Shown here: piece by piece, positions 48,320 to 57,722 of the stretch
Position numbering within the stretch: position 1 is the stretch's first letter
Layout of the letters: every line of letters starts with the position of its first letter
DNA from: CAYVQF01 sp964454015
GTDB taxonomy: Bacteria; Myxococcota_A; Bradymonadia; UBA4248
Length of the DNA stretch: 64,000 bases
Direction: 5' to 3'
Assembly: GCA_964454015.1 (NCBI GenBank)
Contig: CAYVQF010000010.1
Span: 47,554-111,553, forward strand
Notes under the pieces: generated by a model
Databases searched by the model: none
Told to the model about the DNA's origin: nothing
What the model saw: the letters and a program-made list of their open reading frames with translations, nothing else
Program-made: the position numbers and the translations under genes

Positions 48320-50551
48320 CTACCGCCCACCAATGGGAATCAACCACGCCTTCTGATAGGTCTCCTCGCGCCCTGACCCGGGAAACGACCAGGTCTCCAC
48401 CCGCGCCCGCACACAGTCCCCCATCCCAAAGGCAGCGAGCTCGTCTTGCACCACCCGGAGAGACTTCACCTGGCCCTGGGCGTCCACTTCAGCAAGCAAC
48501 TCCAGCGACATGACCCCCTCGCCCAAGGTCGCCAGCGCGGGGTTCTTCTCAGTGAGCGCTTGGCGCAAACACTGGGATAGGCACTCACTGACCACCTCAT
48601 TTCCGCTCGCAAAGAGCTGATCCACCTCGGCCCGGACGTCTAGCACGGCGACCGGAGGAGGTGACACCACCTCCTCAGCAACCTCACCCCCATCTGCCTC
48701 GACCCTAGTGGCCACCCCTGCCACCTCGGGTACCCTTGGCATGACGGCCTGTGGCCTCTCACCCTGCCACCAGGACCAACCGAAATAGGCCCCAGCAGCC
48801 AAGCCCACGACGAGCAGCAAAAGCACTGACCATCGCCAAGCCGGCCGCTGCCCTCCCTGCGCCTCGTCTCTGTGCTGCGGGACCTCCCCTTCCAGCGCCT
48901 CAGCCACGGCGCGCGCCAACTCCGACAAAGGTGGACGCAAAAGAGGATCGTCCGCCAACGCCGCCACCAAGGTCACGCGCAGCGACTCTGGCAGACCCAA
49001 TCCATCCAGCGAATTGCCCGCTGCGCCCCCATCCCAGGCGACCGCATCGTCACTCAGATTGAGAACGGCCAGGGAAAACAAGCGCGCCAACGCAAAGACA
49101 TCGCTGGCGGGAAGCGCGTCCAGCCCTTGGCGCTGCTCCGGAGCCAGAAAAGCGGACCCCGATGCGCGGCCCGCTGGGTCCACCTCGCCCATGCAGAAAT
49201 CAGAGACCTTGGCCCGGGCAAAAGCACCGTGACTTGCCGGAATGATCAGAATATTCGTAGGCTTGAGATTGCCGTGCACCACCCCGAGGCTGTGGGCACT
49301 GTGCAGCGCATCACAAACCTCCAAGAACAAGCGGTACAGATCTATGCGACTGAGAGCCTCGGCGACGACATAGCGATCTAACGGCATCCCATCGACATAG
49401 TCCAGAACACAACCGCACTCATCGCCTTCAGCCAAGACGTGGCGCAGCGCCACGAGCGAAGGGTGGACCCGCCCTTGATGCATCTGAGATTGCCGCTGAA
49501 GCGCCGCGACGAAGCGCTGGCGAACGCCATCATCTCGGGACGCCAGCAACTTCACCGCCACTGGCACTTCCAGACTCCGATCCCGACACGCGTACACGGC
49601 CCCCAGGGGGCCGCGCCCGATGCGGCGCAAAACCGTGTAGTCCTGGCCCAGCGTGGAGGGCAACGCCGGAGCCACCGCCAATCCCTCACCCCAAAGGGCG
49701 TCGCGAAAGGCCGAAGCCGATGGAAAGCGCTGCCGCGCCTCTTTCGCCAGCGCGCGCGAAACGGCCCACACCACATCGCCCGAGATCTCCTGCCGATGGC
49801 TCGAGAGCAGCGGCGCTGCCTGGGTCGCCACGCGCAGCACATGGCTCGGCACACTGTCGACGACGAAAGGAACCGTCCCCGTCAACATCTCGAAGAGGAG
49901 GACCCCGGCCGCGTACACATCGCTCGCTGGGCTCGCCGCTGCCGCCGAATCAAAGAGCTCCGGCGCCATATAGGCCGGCGAACCAAAGGTAGACTGTGTC
50001 TGCGTCAAGGTGTGAGCCAAGGCGACGTCCACGCTGTCATGCCGCTTGGCGATGCCAAAATCACTCAACTTGGGCAAGAGCACGCCCGTCGAGGTGGTCG
50101 CCAGCAGAATGTTCCCCGGCTTCAAATCACGGTGGACCACGCCCCGAGCGTGAATATGGGACAGACCCGCCAAGACCCCATGGATGATCTCCAGCGCCTG
50201 CTCCTCCCCGAGAGGCCCGTGCCTGAGAAGGAAAGCATCCAGTGAGCCCTCCCCTTGAATCTCCTCCATGACAAACGCCAGAAGCGTGCCCTCTTCCACC
50301 AGGGCAAACGCCGCGGCCACATTGCCATGCGGCTGCGGGTGGCTCAAGGACAGCATGATCTCCGCTTCCTGGCGAAAACGGCGCACCGTATCCGGGCTGT
50401 CGACCACCAGATGGGGATGCAAGCACTTGAGCGCTACGTGCCCACCGCTCTCCAGGTCCAGACAACGATAGACCGTCGCCATCCCTCCTGAGCCCAGCCG
50501 AGACACCACCTCGTAGCGTCCCAACACCCGCGCCCCTTCAACCAGTGCCAT
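48320..50551 (-). CDS. Membrane Ser/Thr kinase with tandem kinase and pseudokinase domains
   Basis: This is a 743-residue protein. The first kinase domain (about 12-290) is complete: SGGMATVY, K42 (VALKCL), HRDLKPGN with D142, DFG at D164, SPAYMAPE. The second domain (about 305-560) keeps K334 (VAVKLL), but the catalytic loop is VHGNLKPTN with Asn at the catalytic Asp position, and DFG is DFC. It is therefore probably a pseudokinase. A transmembrane helix (WSVLLLLVVGLAAGAYFGWSWW) lies at about 585-606. The C-terminal periplasmic part ends with an AgmX/TonB-like fold (LELLAEVDAQGQVKSLRVVQDE...CVRARVETWSFPG). It follows the Hsp70 gene by 26 bases. Confidence 0.9.
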   Translation of the reverse strand: MALVEGARVLGRYEVVSRLGSGGMATVYRCLDLESGGHVALKCLHPHLVVDSPDTVRRFRQEAEIMLSLSHPQPHGNVAAAFALVEEGTLLAFVMEEIQGEGSLDAFLLRHGPLGEEQALEIIHGVLAGLSHIHARGVVHRDLKPGNILLATTSTGVLLPKLSDFGIAKRHDSVDVALAHTLTQTQSTFGSPAYMAPELFDSAAAASPASDVYAAGVLLFEMLTGTVPFVVDSVPSHVLRVATQAAPLLSSHRQEISGDVVWAVSRALAKEARQRFPSASAFRDALWGEGLAVAPALPSTLGQDYTVLRRIGRGPLGAVYACRDRSLEVPVAVKLLASRDDGVRQRFVAALQRQSQMHQGRVHPSLVALRHVLAEGDECGCVLDYVDGMPLDRYVVAEALSRIDLYRLFLEVCDALHSAHSLGVVHGNLKPTNILIIPASHGAFARAKVSDFCMGEVDPAGRASGSAFLAPEQRQGLDALPASDVFALARLFSLAVLNLSDDAVAWDGGAAGNSLDGLGLPESLRVTLVAALADDPLLRPPLSELARAVAEALEGEVPQHRDEAQGGQRPAWRWSVLLLLVVGLAAGAYFGWSWWQGERPQAVMPRVPEVAGVATRVEADGGEVAEEVVSPPPVAVLDVRAEVDQLFASGNEVVSECLSQCLRQALTEKNPALATLGEGVMSLELLAEVDAQGQVKSLRVVQDELAAFGMGDCVRARVETWSFPGSGREETYQKAWLIPIGGR

Positions 50552-50577
50552 CGCCTACCCACCCACCGCCAAGCTGC

Positions 50578-52161
50578 TCACAACGCAAAAGGATCGTTCT
50601 CATTCTCGTCATCATAGGTCATCTCACCACCGCCCATGATGCTGTCCAGCGCCCGCTTGGCCATGTCGACGATCTCGATCGACTGGGCCTGACCCGTGTC
50701 GCGGTCGATGGCCGTCACATTCAAAATGCCGTTGGCGTCAATGCGAAAAGAAACATCGATCTGGGGCGTCATCCGCGGCGCCTTGCGTATCCCCGTCAGC
50801 TCGAACTCGCCCAGCAGCGTGTTCTCCTTGCAGTGCTTGTTCTCGCCCTGATAAACGGCGATCCGCACCCGCTCCTGGTTGTCCCGGCTCGTCGTGAAGC
50901 GCTTGGTGATCCGATGGGGCACCTTGGTGTTGCGCTGAATGATCGGGGCAAAGATGTCGTTCATGGAGGCAATCCCAAGGGTCAACGGCGTCACGTCCAA
51001 CAACAGGATCTCCTCGTGGGGATCCACCAAGGTCGCCGCCTGGATGGCGGCACCAATGGCCACCACCTCATCGGGATTCACCGTGTCATTCGGCTCTCGC
51101 CCATAGAACTCCCGCACCATCTCGCGAATGAGCGGCATCCGCGTCATACCCCCTACCATGATGAAGTCGTCCACATCATCGATGCCAATCCGCGCCTGCT
51201 CAAAAGTGACGGCACAAATCTCAAGGGAGCGCTCCACCAAATCGATGCACAAGTCTTCCATTTGTTGCTGCGATATCTCGCAGGCCAACTGCAAAGACTC
51301 ATTGAGGTTGGGGACGATGCGCGGCAGCCGCACCTCCGTCACCGGCTCTTTGGAAAGGCGAACCTTGGCCAACTCAGCCGCATCCAATAACCGCTGCATC
51401 GCCATGCGGTCGAAGCTCAAATCAAAGCCCGTTTCGGTCTTGAATTGATCCGCCATCATCTTGGCCAAGCGATGATTGAAGTCATCGCCACCGAGATAGG
51501 AGTCGCCACCCGTCGACAAGACCTCATAGACGTCATCCCCGATCTCCAAAATGGAGATATCGAAGGTACCACCACCAAAGTCGTATACCGCCACCCGGCG
51601 CCGCATGTCTGAACCATAACCATAAGCCAGGGCCGCTGCCGTCGGCTCGTTGATCAGGCGCAAGACCTCGAGACCAGCGCGCTCGGCCGCGTCTTTGGTC
51701 TCGCGGCGCTGGGCGTTGTCGAAGTTCGCCGGAACGGTGATCACCGCCTGGCTCACCTCCTCGTCCAAGGCCTTCTCCGCCAAACGCTTCACCTTCTTGA
51801 GCACCGCCGTCGACACGTCCGTCGGTGTCAACCGCCGACCACCAATCTCACACAGCGGCGTCCCGTCAGGCCCCTGGACGACGTTGAAAGGCAAGTACTG
51901 CAGTGCTCGCTGCACGTTACTCGACGAAAACTTCTGCCCAATCAATCGCTTCGCCGAGTGAATCGTCCCAAAAGGGTTCGTCACCATCTGCGCACGGGCC
52001 ACATGACCCACGAAGAACTTGCCATCCCGGTTGAGGGACATGACCGAAGGCGTCGTCGAGCGCCCCCGCTCATCCATGACCACGCGCGGCTCGCCGTCCA
52101 ACATGACGGCGACACAAGTGTTCGATGTACCTAGGTCAATTCCGATGACTGTCGATTGCAT
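50578..52161 (-). CDS. Hsp70 (DnaK)-like chaperone, C-terminally truncated
   Basis: This is a 527-residue cytoplasmic chaperone-like ATPase. The nucleotide-binding domain is complete: IGIDLGTSNTCVAVM, VAVYDFGGGTFDISIL, and IMVGGMTRMPLIREM. The substrate-binding beta domain is present (GIASMNDIFAPIIQRNTKVPHRITKRF; GILNVTAIDRDTGQ), but the alpha-helical lid of about 100 residues in DnaK is missing. The C-terminus is the acidic GGEMTYDDENENDPFAL, ending in the EEVD-like style of a tail. No frameshift is seen. GGAGAGGGG lies just before the ATG at 52161. No dnaJ or grpE is adjacent. It is coupled with the kinase gene, so it may chaperone or regulate that kinase (inference). Confidence 0.92.
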   Translation of the reverse strand: MQSTVIGIDLGTSNTCVAVMLDGEPRVVMDERGRSTTPSVMSLNRDGKFFVGHVARAQMVTNPFGTIHSAKRLIGQKFSSSNVQRALQYLPFNVVQGPDGTPLCEIGGRRLTPTDVSTAVLKKVKRLAEKALDEEVSQAVITVPANFDNAQRRETKDAAERAGLEVLRLINEPTAAALAYGYGSDMRRRVAVYDFGGGTFDISILEIGDDVYEVLSTGGDSYLGGDDFNHRLAKMMADQFKTETGFDLSFDRMAMQRLLDAAELAKVRLSKEPVTEVRLPRIVPNLNESLQLACEISQQQMEDLCIDLVERSLEICAVTFEQARIGIDDVDDFIMVGGMTRMPLIREMVREFYGREPNDTVNPDEVVAIGAAIQAATLVDPHEEILLLDVTPLTLGIASMNDIFAPIIQRNTKVPHRITKRFTTSRDNQERVRIAVYQGENKHCKENTLLGEFELTGIRKAPRMTPQIDVSFRIDANGILNVTAIDRDTGQAQSIEIVDMAKRALDSIMGGGEMTYDDENENDPFAL

Positions 52162-52280
52162 GGTCCCCTCTCCAAACGCCGCGTGGAGCCTCACGCTTCG
52201 CGCACGCCGCGCACGTCATGAGACTCCCCTTTTACTCCATCCCCCACGATGGACGCAAACCACGTTCCCATGCCAACGCC

Positions 52281-52652
52281 TCAGTTGCGCAAGTCCAGCG
52301 TCAACTCACCACCTTCGACCACCTCGACCTCACGGGTCACGCGCCGGCGTGTGCCATCCCTGCTGCGCCACTCGGCACTCACCGTATAAGGACCGCGCCG
52401 AAGCTGCGCCTCATGCCTATAGGACCACGGCACCGGACGATCGCGAAAGTAGGCCACCACGACCACCAGGCGCTCACCTTCCCGTTCCCACACGATGTCG
52501 AGCTGCTCCACCGCTGAGGAAGGGCCCCCAATCACATAGACCAACGTCAGATCCACCGCGGCATAGCGGCCATGAAGAAACAGCGCCCCTGCCAGAATCG
52601 ACACCAACAACAGAGGCGCCACACCGCGCCGCACCCACGACCGCCCCCTCAC
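52281..52652 (-). CDS. Small membrane-anchored beta protein of unknown function
   Basis: This 123-residue protein has one N-terminal hydrophobic segment (GVAPLLLVSILAGALFLHG) followed by about 95 residues of beta strands (VDLTLVYVIGG; RLVVVVAYFRDRPVPW; YTVSAEWRSRDGTRRRVTREVEVVEGGELTLDLRN), an Ig-like pattern. The GTG start overlaps the stop of the metallophosphoesterase gene (GTGA). Function unknown. It stops 119 bases before the Hsp70 gene start. Confidence 0.7.
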   Translation of the reverse strand: MRGRSWVRRGVAPLLLVSILAGALFLHGRYAAVDLTLVYVIGGPSSAVEQLDIVWEREGERLVVVVAYFRDRPVPWSYRHEAQLRRGPYTVSAEWRSRDGTRRRVTREVEVVEGGELTLDLRN

Positions 52653-53584
52653 AGGGAGCGCTCAGTCATGGCACCGTCAACGGAAAAGGTCACCTGCTTC
52701 CAGGCGACAAAACGTTGCGCCCGCGGCTGCCAAAGATAAGTCAACACCTCGTCCAAACCATGCGGGGAAAAGCCATACACATTGAACTTGCCAAGCAAAG
52801 CCGTGTCCCGCGCCCTCGCAACGGTCGTCGAACCAGCCTCACACACCACCAGCGGTGTACCAGAACCAACGTCGATTCGCTGCACCTGGCGCCGGTGATT
52901 GTGCCCATGCAGAACCACCTCGACCCCACCTTGGCCCAACACCGCCAGGACGCGCCGCCTATCCAACAGACCACGTGGAAACTCGCGCTTCTTGTGTGGC
53001 GGACGCTGCAGATGGTGGTGCATCAGCACCACCTTGCGCCGACTCTCTACGTCTGGATGCCGCAGCAGCGTCGCCAACGCCTGCCGCTGCGACGGCCCAA
53101 CCCAGCCACCCGAGACCAGCCACGGCTGGGGGGGCGCAGAGTCCACGGCGATCAGCGCCACGGGACCCAGCAATCGCACCTTGGGCCATGCCCGCCCACC
53201 CGACATCACCGGCAGATCATTGACCAACCACTCCGCCATGCCCCGCTCGAAGCGACCCGCAAGCGCCGCCCCCAGGGTGTACCGATCGTGGTTGCCTGGC
53301 ACCAAGGTCACCTGCTCGGGCCGACAGTGACGCCGCAGAATGGCAGCCACCCGCGCAAACTCACTCTCCAAACCCAGATTCGTCAGATCGCCACTGACCA
53401 CGACATGTTCACAACCCAAACGCTGAATCTCCTCCAGCGCCGCCTCCAACAAGTGTGGCTGATGGGCCTTGGCGCGTCCCAGCAGAAGATTTGCCCCCCC
53501 CAAGAGCCGCTTGTTAAAAAAGCGCCACGGAGAAATCCCTTGCATATCCAACACGTGCAAATCACTCAGATGAGCCAAACGCAT
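52649..53584 (-). CDS. Metallophosphoesterase
   Basis: This is a 311-residue calcineurin-like phosphoesterase from the ATG at 53584 (AAGGGGC upstream). Metal-binding motifs: RLAHLSDLHVLD (DxH), VVVSGDLTNLG (GD), VPGNHDRY (GNHD), VLMHHHLQ (H) and VLHGHNHRR (GHxH). No signal peptide, so it is cytoplasmic or peripheral. The substrate is unknown (cAMP, lipid-pyrophosphate or nucleotides are all known in this family). It overlaps the small membrane protein gene and lies just downstream of the CARDB lipoprotein gene. Confidence 0.9.
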   Translation of the reverse strand: MRLAHLSDLHVLDMQGISPWRFFNKRLLGGANLLLGRAKAHQPHLLEAALEEIQRLGCEHVVVSGDLTNLGLESEFARVAAILRRHCRPEQVTLVPGNHDRYTLGAALAGRFERGMAEWLVNDLPVMSGGRAWPKVRLLGPVALIAVDSAPPQPWLVSGGWVGPSQRQALATLLRHPDVESRRKVVLMHHHLQRPPHKKREFPRGLLDRRRVLAVLGQGGVEVVLHGHNHRRQVQRIDVGSGTPLVVCEAGSTTVARARDTALLGKFNVYGFSPHGLDEVLTYLWQPRAQRFVAWKQVTFSVDGAMTERSL

Positions 53585-53666
53585 TCGAGTGCCCCTTCGA
53601 CCACCACCGCCGCTATGCTTCCGTCGACGCCCCAGCACCTCGGCCAGGGTCCAGCACACCACTGAC

Positions 53667-56600
53667 TCAGTTCACCGTCACCGTCAAGGTGTAACTATTG
53701 CTCACGTCGAACACAAAGGGACGCACCAGGATGTAGACCGGACCGCTGGTATCCAATTGCACCTGCAACGCTTCGTTGTCACTCGACGAGCGCGCCTCGG
53801 CCAGCAAATCCAGCGCGCCGTCATAGACAAAGAGGTCCAGATCGCCATCGGCATGGCTAAAGAGAAGGTCGAACCACAAGACCTGGCCCGCCTCACCCTC
53901 CATCACATACCAGTCGACATCGCCCGGACAAATCGTCCCATAGACGGGACCTGCCGGCAGCGGCGTCGCCCGCCCCGGGACATCGTTGTCGACGGGTACC
54001 TCATAGACGTCGGCCGCGCACGCGGCCAAGACCTCCATAGGCACCACCGCCTGATTGTTGCCCAAGTTCAGATCCGCCAGGACCCCCTGCGGATCCACCC
54101 GCACGACCGCTTCGTATAGCCCTGCCTCCCACTGCACTGGGAGATCCACCTTCCCCGTCCAGCGCGCCGCGCCACCTGGCGGCATCGCGGCCATCTGACC
54201 CTCGGCGACCACCACCGTCCCACCACCGGGCAACGGACCGCGCACCCCAAGCGCGATCGCAAATGACCCAGACGCCTCCGTCCCTTGTTGGCGCAGATCC
54301 ACCGTGAACTGCACCGCCTCACCTGCGTAAACCACGCTCGGCACCACCCCAAAACTCGCCACGGCCACATCCACCCCAGCCAAGCCCTCGACCCACAACC
54401 CATAGCGCTGCGATCGGCCGCCACCAGGCGCACCGAAAACATGCACATAGACATCATCACCAAAGGGCGCCGTGTATTCGAAAAACTCGACCCGCGGATC
54501 GAAGAGCGTCCCCAAAAACGCCCCCCCACCTGAGTACAGAGAAGCCCGTAAATACGCCGCATCCGTCTCCAAACCCATGCGCACCTGGCTCCCCGCTGCC
54601 AGCCACACACTGTAGACGTCCACGTCTTGCTCGGGACACACCGCCGCCTCCACCCCCAAAGCCCCCACCAATGGAGTCGCCACCAGCGGCGAATCATTGG
54701 GCTCAAAGGCATCGTTGCACTGCAGGCTCGACGCCGCTGGTACCATGGTCACGGTCAAGCTGTACTGCGTCTCACTCGGCGCAAAAGGCAACGGAAAGTG
54801 ACGCACCTCAACCACGAGGTCCTGCGCCCCCACCACCACCGGCCACAACACTTCCTCGCTGTCACCATGATCCCGCGATGTCGCCAATACCTGCCCCCAT
54901 GCGTTCAGCAACACCAGGTCCAATGCGCCACCTCCAGCCTCACGCGTCACCACCACCCGCACCTGCGTCCCCGATTCCGCCCGAAAACGGTAAAAATCGG
55001 GCTGGTCCACACACACCACCAGCCCCGCGGCATTCGGTTCCGGCGCCGGGTCCAACGCCTGCGCCGCAATCCACCGCGCCTCGGCAAAGCTATCGTTCGG
55101 CTCCAGCCTATCCCAGCAAGCCAAAACGACATGGAACGGCAACCCCGCGACGCTGTTGTTGCTCCGGTCCACATCGTCGCTCCGCCCTTCTGGATCCACC
55201 TCCGCCAACAGGCGCCACGCGCCGCTCTCGAGAAAGTCTGGCAACACCGCCGACAGCTCCAACGTCCGCCTCTCGAGCCCTCCCAATCCATCTATCTCGA
55301 CCTGCGTCAACACCTGCTCCCAGGAGGCCTCCTCGCCGTGCACCAGACGCAAGGTCACCGAAAAGGGCGCCGTCACCGCCACCTCACCCAGATTCGCCAG
55401 AAGCACCCCCACCTGCAGCGCTTCACCGGGCAACCCCTGCACTTCTGCCTCCAAAGCCGCCAGCGCGAGATCCACCACCCCCGGCCGAGGTGCCACCACC
55501 TCGACATCCAGCGTGTAGCGGTTGATCGCCCCCGCAGCACCAGGCTGCACAGCCAAACGCAAAACCCCAGCCTGGGGCACCACCAAGGTCGAGACTTGCA
55601 ACCCATCAACCCCGGCCGCCCTGTCCAGCAGGTGCATACTCTCATCGTAGAGCAGCAACTCCAGAGGCCCAAGGCCGTGCAAGTGGTGCAAATGCACCCA
55701 CAGCGAGTGCTGCTCTCCTACGTCCACGGCGTACCAGTCGACGTCCCCCGCACACAGCGTCCACGCACTCTGACCGCTAGACACGGGATGCGCCGCAAAG
55801 GGGCTGTCGTTGGGCTCACCCGCGTCGGCCTCACAGCCGCAGTAGGGGCCCTCCAGGCGCACCCCCCCCGGCGCGACGCCGACATTGTTGCCTTTGTCCT
55901 CCTCCTGCACCTGCCCGCGCGCATCGAGCAGTACCAGGAGCTGATAGTCGCCGCGCCAGTCCGCACAGCGCACCACCACCTCTTGAACCACCTCCTCACA
56001 GTGGCCCGCATCCAGCGCCGGACTGATACCCTCATAGAGCACCCGGTCACCGGGCGTCACTTGCGCGTCCTCCGACAACAGGATGCGCCAGCTCACCGGG
56101 CCGCTCCCGGTCAAACCATCATTGCACAACAGCGCCGTCACCTCGACCCGCGCACCATCCTGGTAGGGCCCTGAAGGGCTGATGGTGATCGCCCCCACCC
56201 GCAGGTCAACGGCAGCATTGGTCACGACCTCGATGGGGCGCCGATGTCGCTGCACGTTGTTCTCTTCGTCAAACTCGACCACCACCCCGCTCGAATCACA
56301 AAGCACGAAGGCCCAATAAGACCCCGTCGCCAAAAAATCGGGGACACCGATGATCGTCTCGACCTGCGTCGTCGCGTCGCCGCCCAAGTCAAAGACGTTC
56401 AAACTCGCCATGGGAATGTCTTGGTGCTCCTGCAGCACCTGATCCCGAGAAAAATACACCGTACATATGAACGAACCCGTGCGCTGGCTGCCTTGGTTGT
56501 AGACCATGACCCGACCAAGCAGACTCCCACCGAGGTGAATGCGTTCGGGCGACACGACGAAATCAGTCACCACGATATCTGCATCGACGATGGCCTCATC

Positions 56601-57722
56601 GGTCACCTTGACCGAGTTCAGGCTCTGCACCAGGTTGTTGTCCTCCCGTTGCTCTACCACTACCCCATCGGGATCGAGTAGCAGCCAGAAATCGTAGTCC
56701 CCCGTCTCGATGATTGGCGGCTGAATGGGCACCCTCAAGCCCACCGTCGGCAGCGAAGATCCGGCTGCCAAACCAGGCACACGCACGCGCATCAGCTCGC
56801 GCGCCGCCGCCAAGTCTCCCGCCGGCCCCCCGAACACGGCGTACTCGAAAGCAGCAACGGCTGAAGCGCCTTCATTGGCAAGGGTGAAACCGAGAGACAC
56901 CGCACTCAGAATGCGGGTCTGCCGCGGTGAGGCCTGAAGGTCGAATGCCACCAGGTCCGGACCATCCGTACGCGGGTTGCGCACAAAGACTAGCGCCTCA
57001 CTGACCGCCACATTGTTCGCTTCGTCGACCTCCCCAATGGCCTCATCAGGATCGGCCCACACCACGACGCGATAGTTGCCCGTCGCGACACTCAGGTCCA
57101 CCCGCACCTCCCGGCTCACGTCCTGCACTGCCCCAGCTTCGCCGCGCCCAGGAAGCCCGTCCACCACTTCACGGTGCAACACCTCGATAGCCTCTCGGCT
57201 GACCGCAGCCCCCTCGGGAATGAGGCCAACCTCGACCACGAAGGGTACCTCCACCGCAACGGCCTCACTGCGCAGAGAAAAAATGACCTGGAGACGCTCT
57301 CCGGCGCTCACCTGGGCTGGCCTGGCCTCTACGCCGCGAATCGCCAAGTCCGCTGGGGCCAAAACGCGGATCGACCTGCGGTCGCGCCCCTCTCTCTGCC
57401 CATCCGCGACCTTCACCTCGACCTCATAGGTCCCTGCCTCGGTGTAGGTATGCATGACCTGCCGACGCCCACGCAGCTCAACCCCATCGCCAAAACGCCA
57501 GCGCACATCTGCAGCCGCAGCCGCGTCCTCGGCGCCGACGAAATCCACCTCCAAGCGCACCGTCAGCGGCGCATGGCCCACCACGGGCTCAGCCACCACG
57601 ATATAGGCTTGCAAGCCCGTCGCGTCTTCTCCACAGCCCAGAAGCAGGACAAGCCCGAGGAAGGTCAACGCCTCCAATCCCCCGCGCCCCCCAAGCCACC
57701 TGCTGCCCTGTCGACCCTTCAT
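53667..57722 (-). CDS. Giant lipoprotein with PKD, CARDB and PPC domains
   Basis: This is a 1351-residue protein. The signal peptide EALTFLGLVLLLGC ends in a lipobox. A PKD domain (about 45-125, RWRFGDGVELRG) is followed by CARDB units (about 128-250, 255-375, 380-500, 505-620, 750-870 and 1110-1235), each ending in an N-N-V/A-type motif such as VDEANNVAV, EEDKGNNVGV and DLNLGNNQAV. PPC units (about 640-745, 875-985, 995-1105 and 1240-1351) include EPNDSPFAAHPVSSG and CPEQDVDVYSVWLA. CARDB and PPC are Ig- and jelly-roll-like domains of surface adhesins and secreted enzymes; no catalytic domain is seen. The start ATG overlaps the stop of the anti-sigma gene (ATGA), so it is the target or effector of that regulon (inference). 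Confidence 0.9.
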   Translation of the reverse strand: MKGRQGSRWLGGRGGLEALTFLGLVLLLGCGEDATGLQAYIVVAEPVVGHAPLTVRLEVDFVGAEDAAAAADVRWRFGDGVELRGRRQVMHTYTEAGTYEVEVKVADGQREGRDRRSIRVLAPADLAIRGVEARPAQVSAGERLQVIFSLRSEAVAVEVPFVVEVGLIPEGAAVSREAIEVLHREVVDGLPGRGEAGAVQDVSREVRVDLSVATGNYRVVVWADPDEAIGEVDEANNVAVSEALVFVRNPRTDGPDLVAFDLQASPRQTRILSAVSLGFTLANEGASAVAAFEYAVFGGPAGDLAAARELMRVRVPGLAAGSSLPTVGLRVPIQPPIIETGDYDFWLLLDPDGVVVEQREDNNLVQSLNSVKVTDEAIVDADIVVTDFVVSPERIHLGGSLLGRVMVYNQGSQRTGSFICTVYFSRDQVLQEHQDIPMASLNVFDLGGDATTQVETIIGVPDFLATGSYWAFVLCDSSGVVVEFDEENNVQRHRRPIEVVTNAAVDLRVGAITISPSGPYQDGARVEVTALLCNDGLTGSGPVSWRILLSEDAQVTPGDRVLYEGISPALDAGHCEEVVQEVVVRCADWRGDYQLLVLLDARGQVQEEDKGNNVGVAPGGVRLEGPYCGCEADAGEPNDSPFAAHPVSSGQSAWTLCAGDVDWYAVDVGEQHSLWVHLHHLHGLGPLELLLYDESMHLLDRAAGVDGLQVSTLVVPQAGVLRLAVQPGAAGAINRYTLDVEVVAPRPGVVDLALAALEAEVQGLPGEALQVGVLLANLGEVAVTAPFSVTLRLVHGEEASWEQVLTQVEIDGLGGLERRTLELSAVLPDFLESGAWRLLAEVDPEGRSDDVDRSNNSVAGLPFHVVLACWDRLEPNDSFAEARWIAAQALDPAPEPNAAGLVVCVDQPDFYRFRAESGTQVRVVVTREAGGGALDLVLLNAWGQVLATSRDHGDSEEVLWPVVVGAQDLVVEVRHFPLPFAPSETQYSLTVTMVPAASSLQCNDAFEPNDSPLVATPLVGALGVEAAVCPEQDVDVYSVWLAAGSQVRMGLETDAAYLRASLYSGGGAFLGTLFDPRVEFFEYTAPFGDDVYVHVFGAPGGGRSQRYGLWVEGLAGVDVAVASFGVVPSVVYAGEAVQFTVDLRQQGTEASGSFAIALGVRGPLPGGGTVVVAEGQMAAMPPGGAARWTGKVDLPVQWEAGLYEAVVRVDPQGVLADLNLGNNQAVVPMEVLAACAADVYEVPVDNDVPGRATPLPAGPVYGTICPGDVDWYVMEGEAGQVLWFDLLFSHADGDLDLFVYDGALDLLAEARSSSDNEALQVQLDTSGPVYILVRPFVFDVSNSYTLTVTVN

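Noticed and set aside
50578..52161. Hsp70 gene broken by a frameshift at its 3' end
   Set aside because: The short C-terminus ends with an ordered acidic tail, and no lid-like sequence is visible in other frames of the 26 bases before the kinase gene.
54627..56174. 515-codon plus-strand frame opposite the CARDB lipoprotein
   Set aside because: Antisense to a well-defined multi-domain gene; composition is Arg/His/Pro/Gln without domains.
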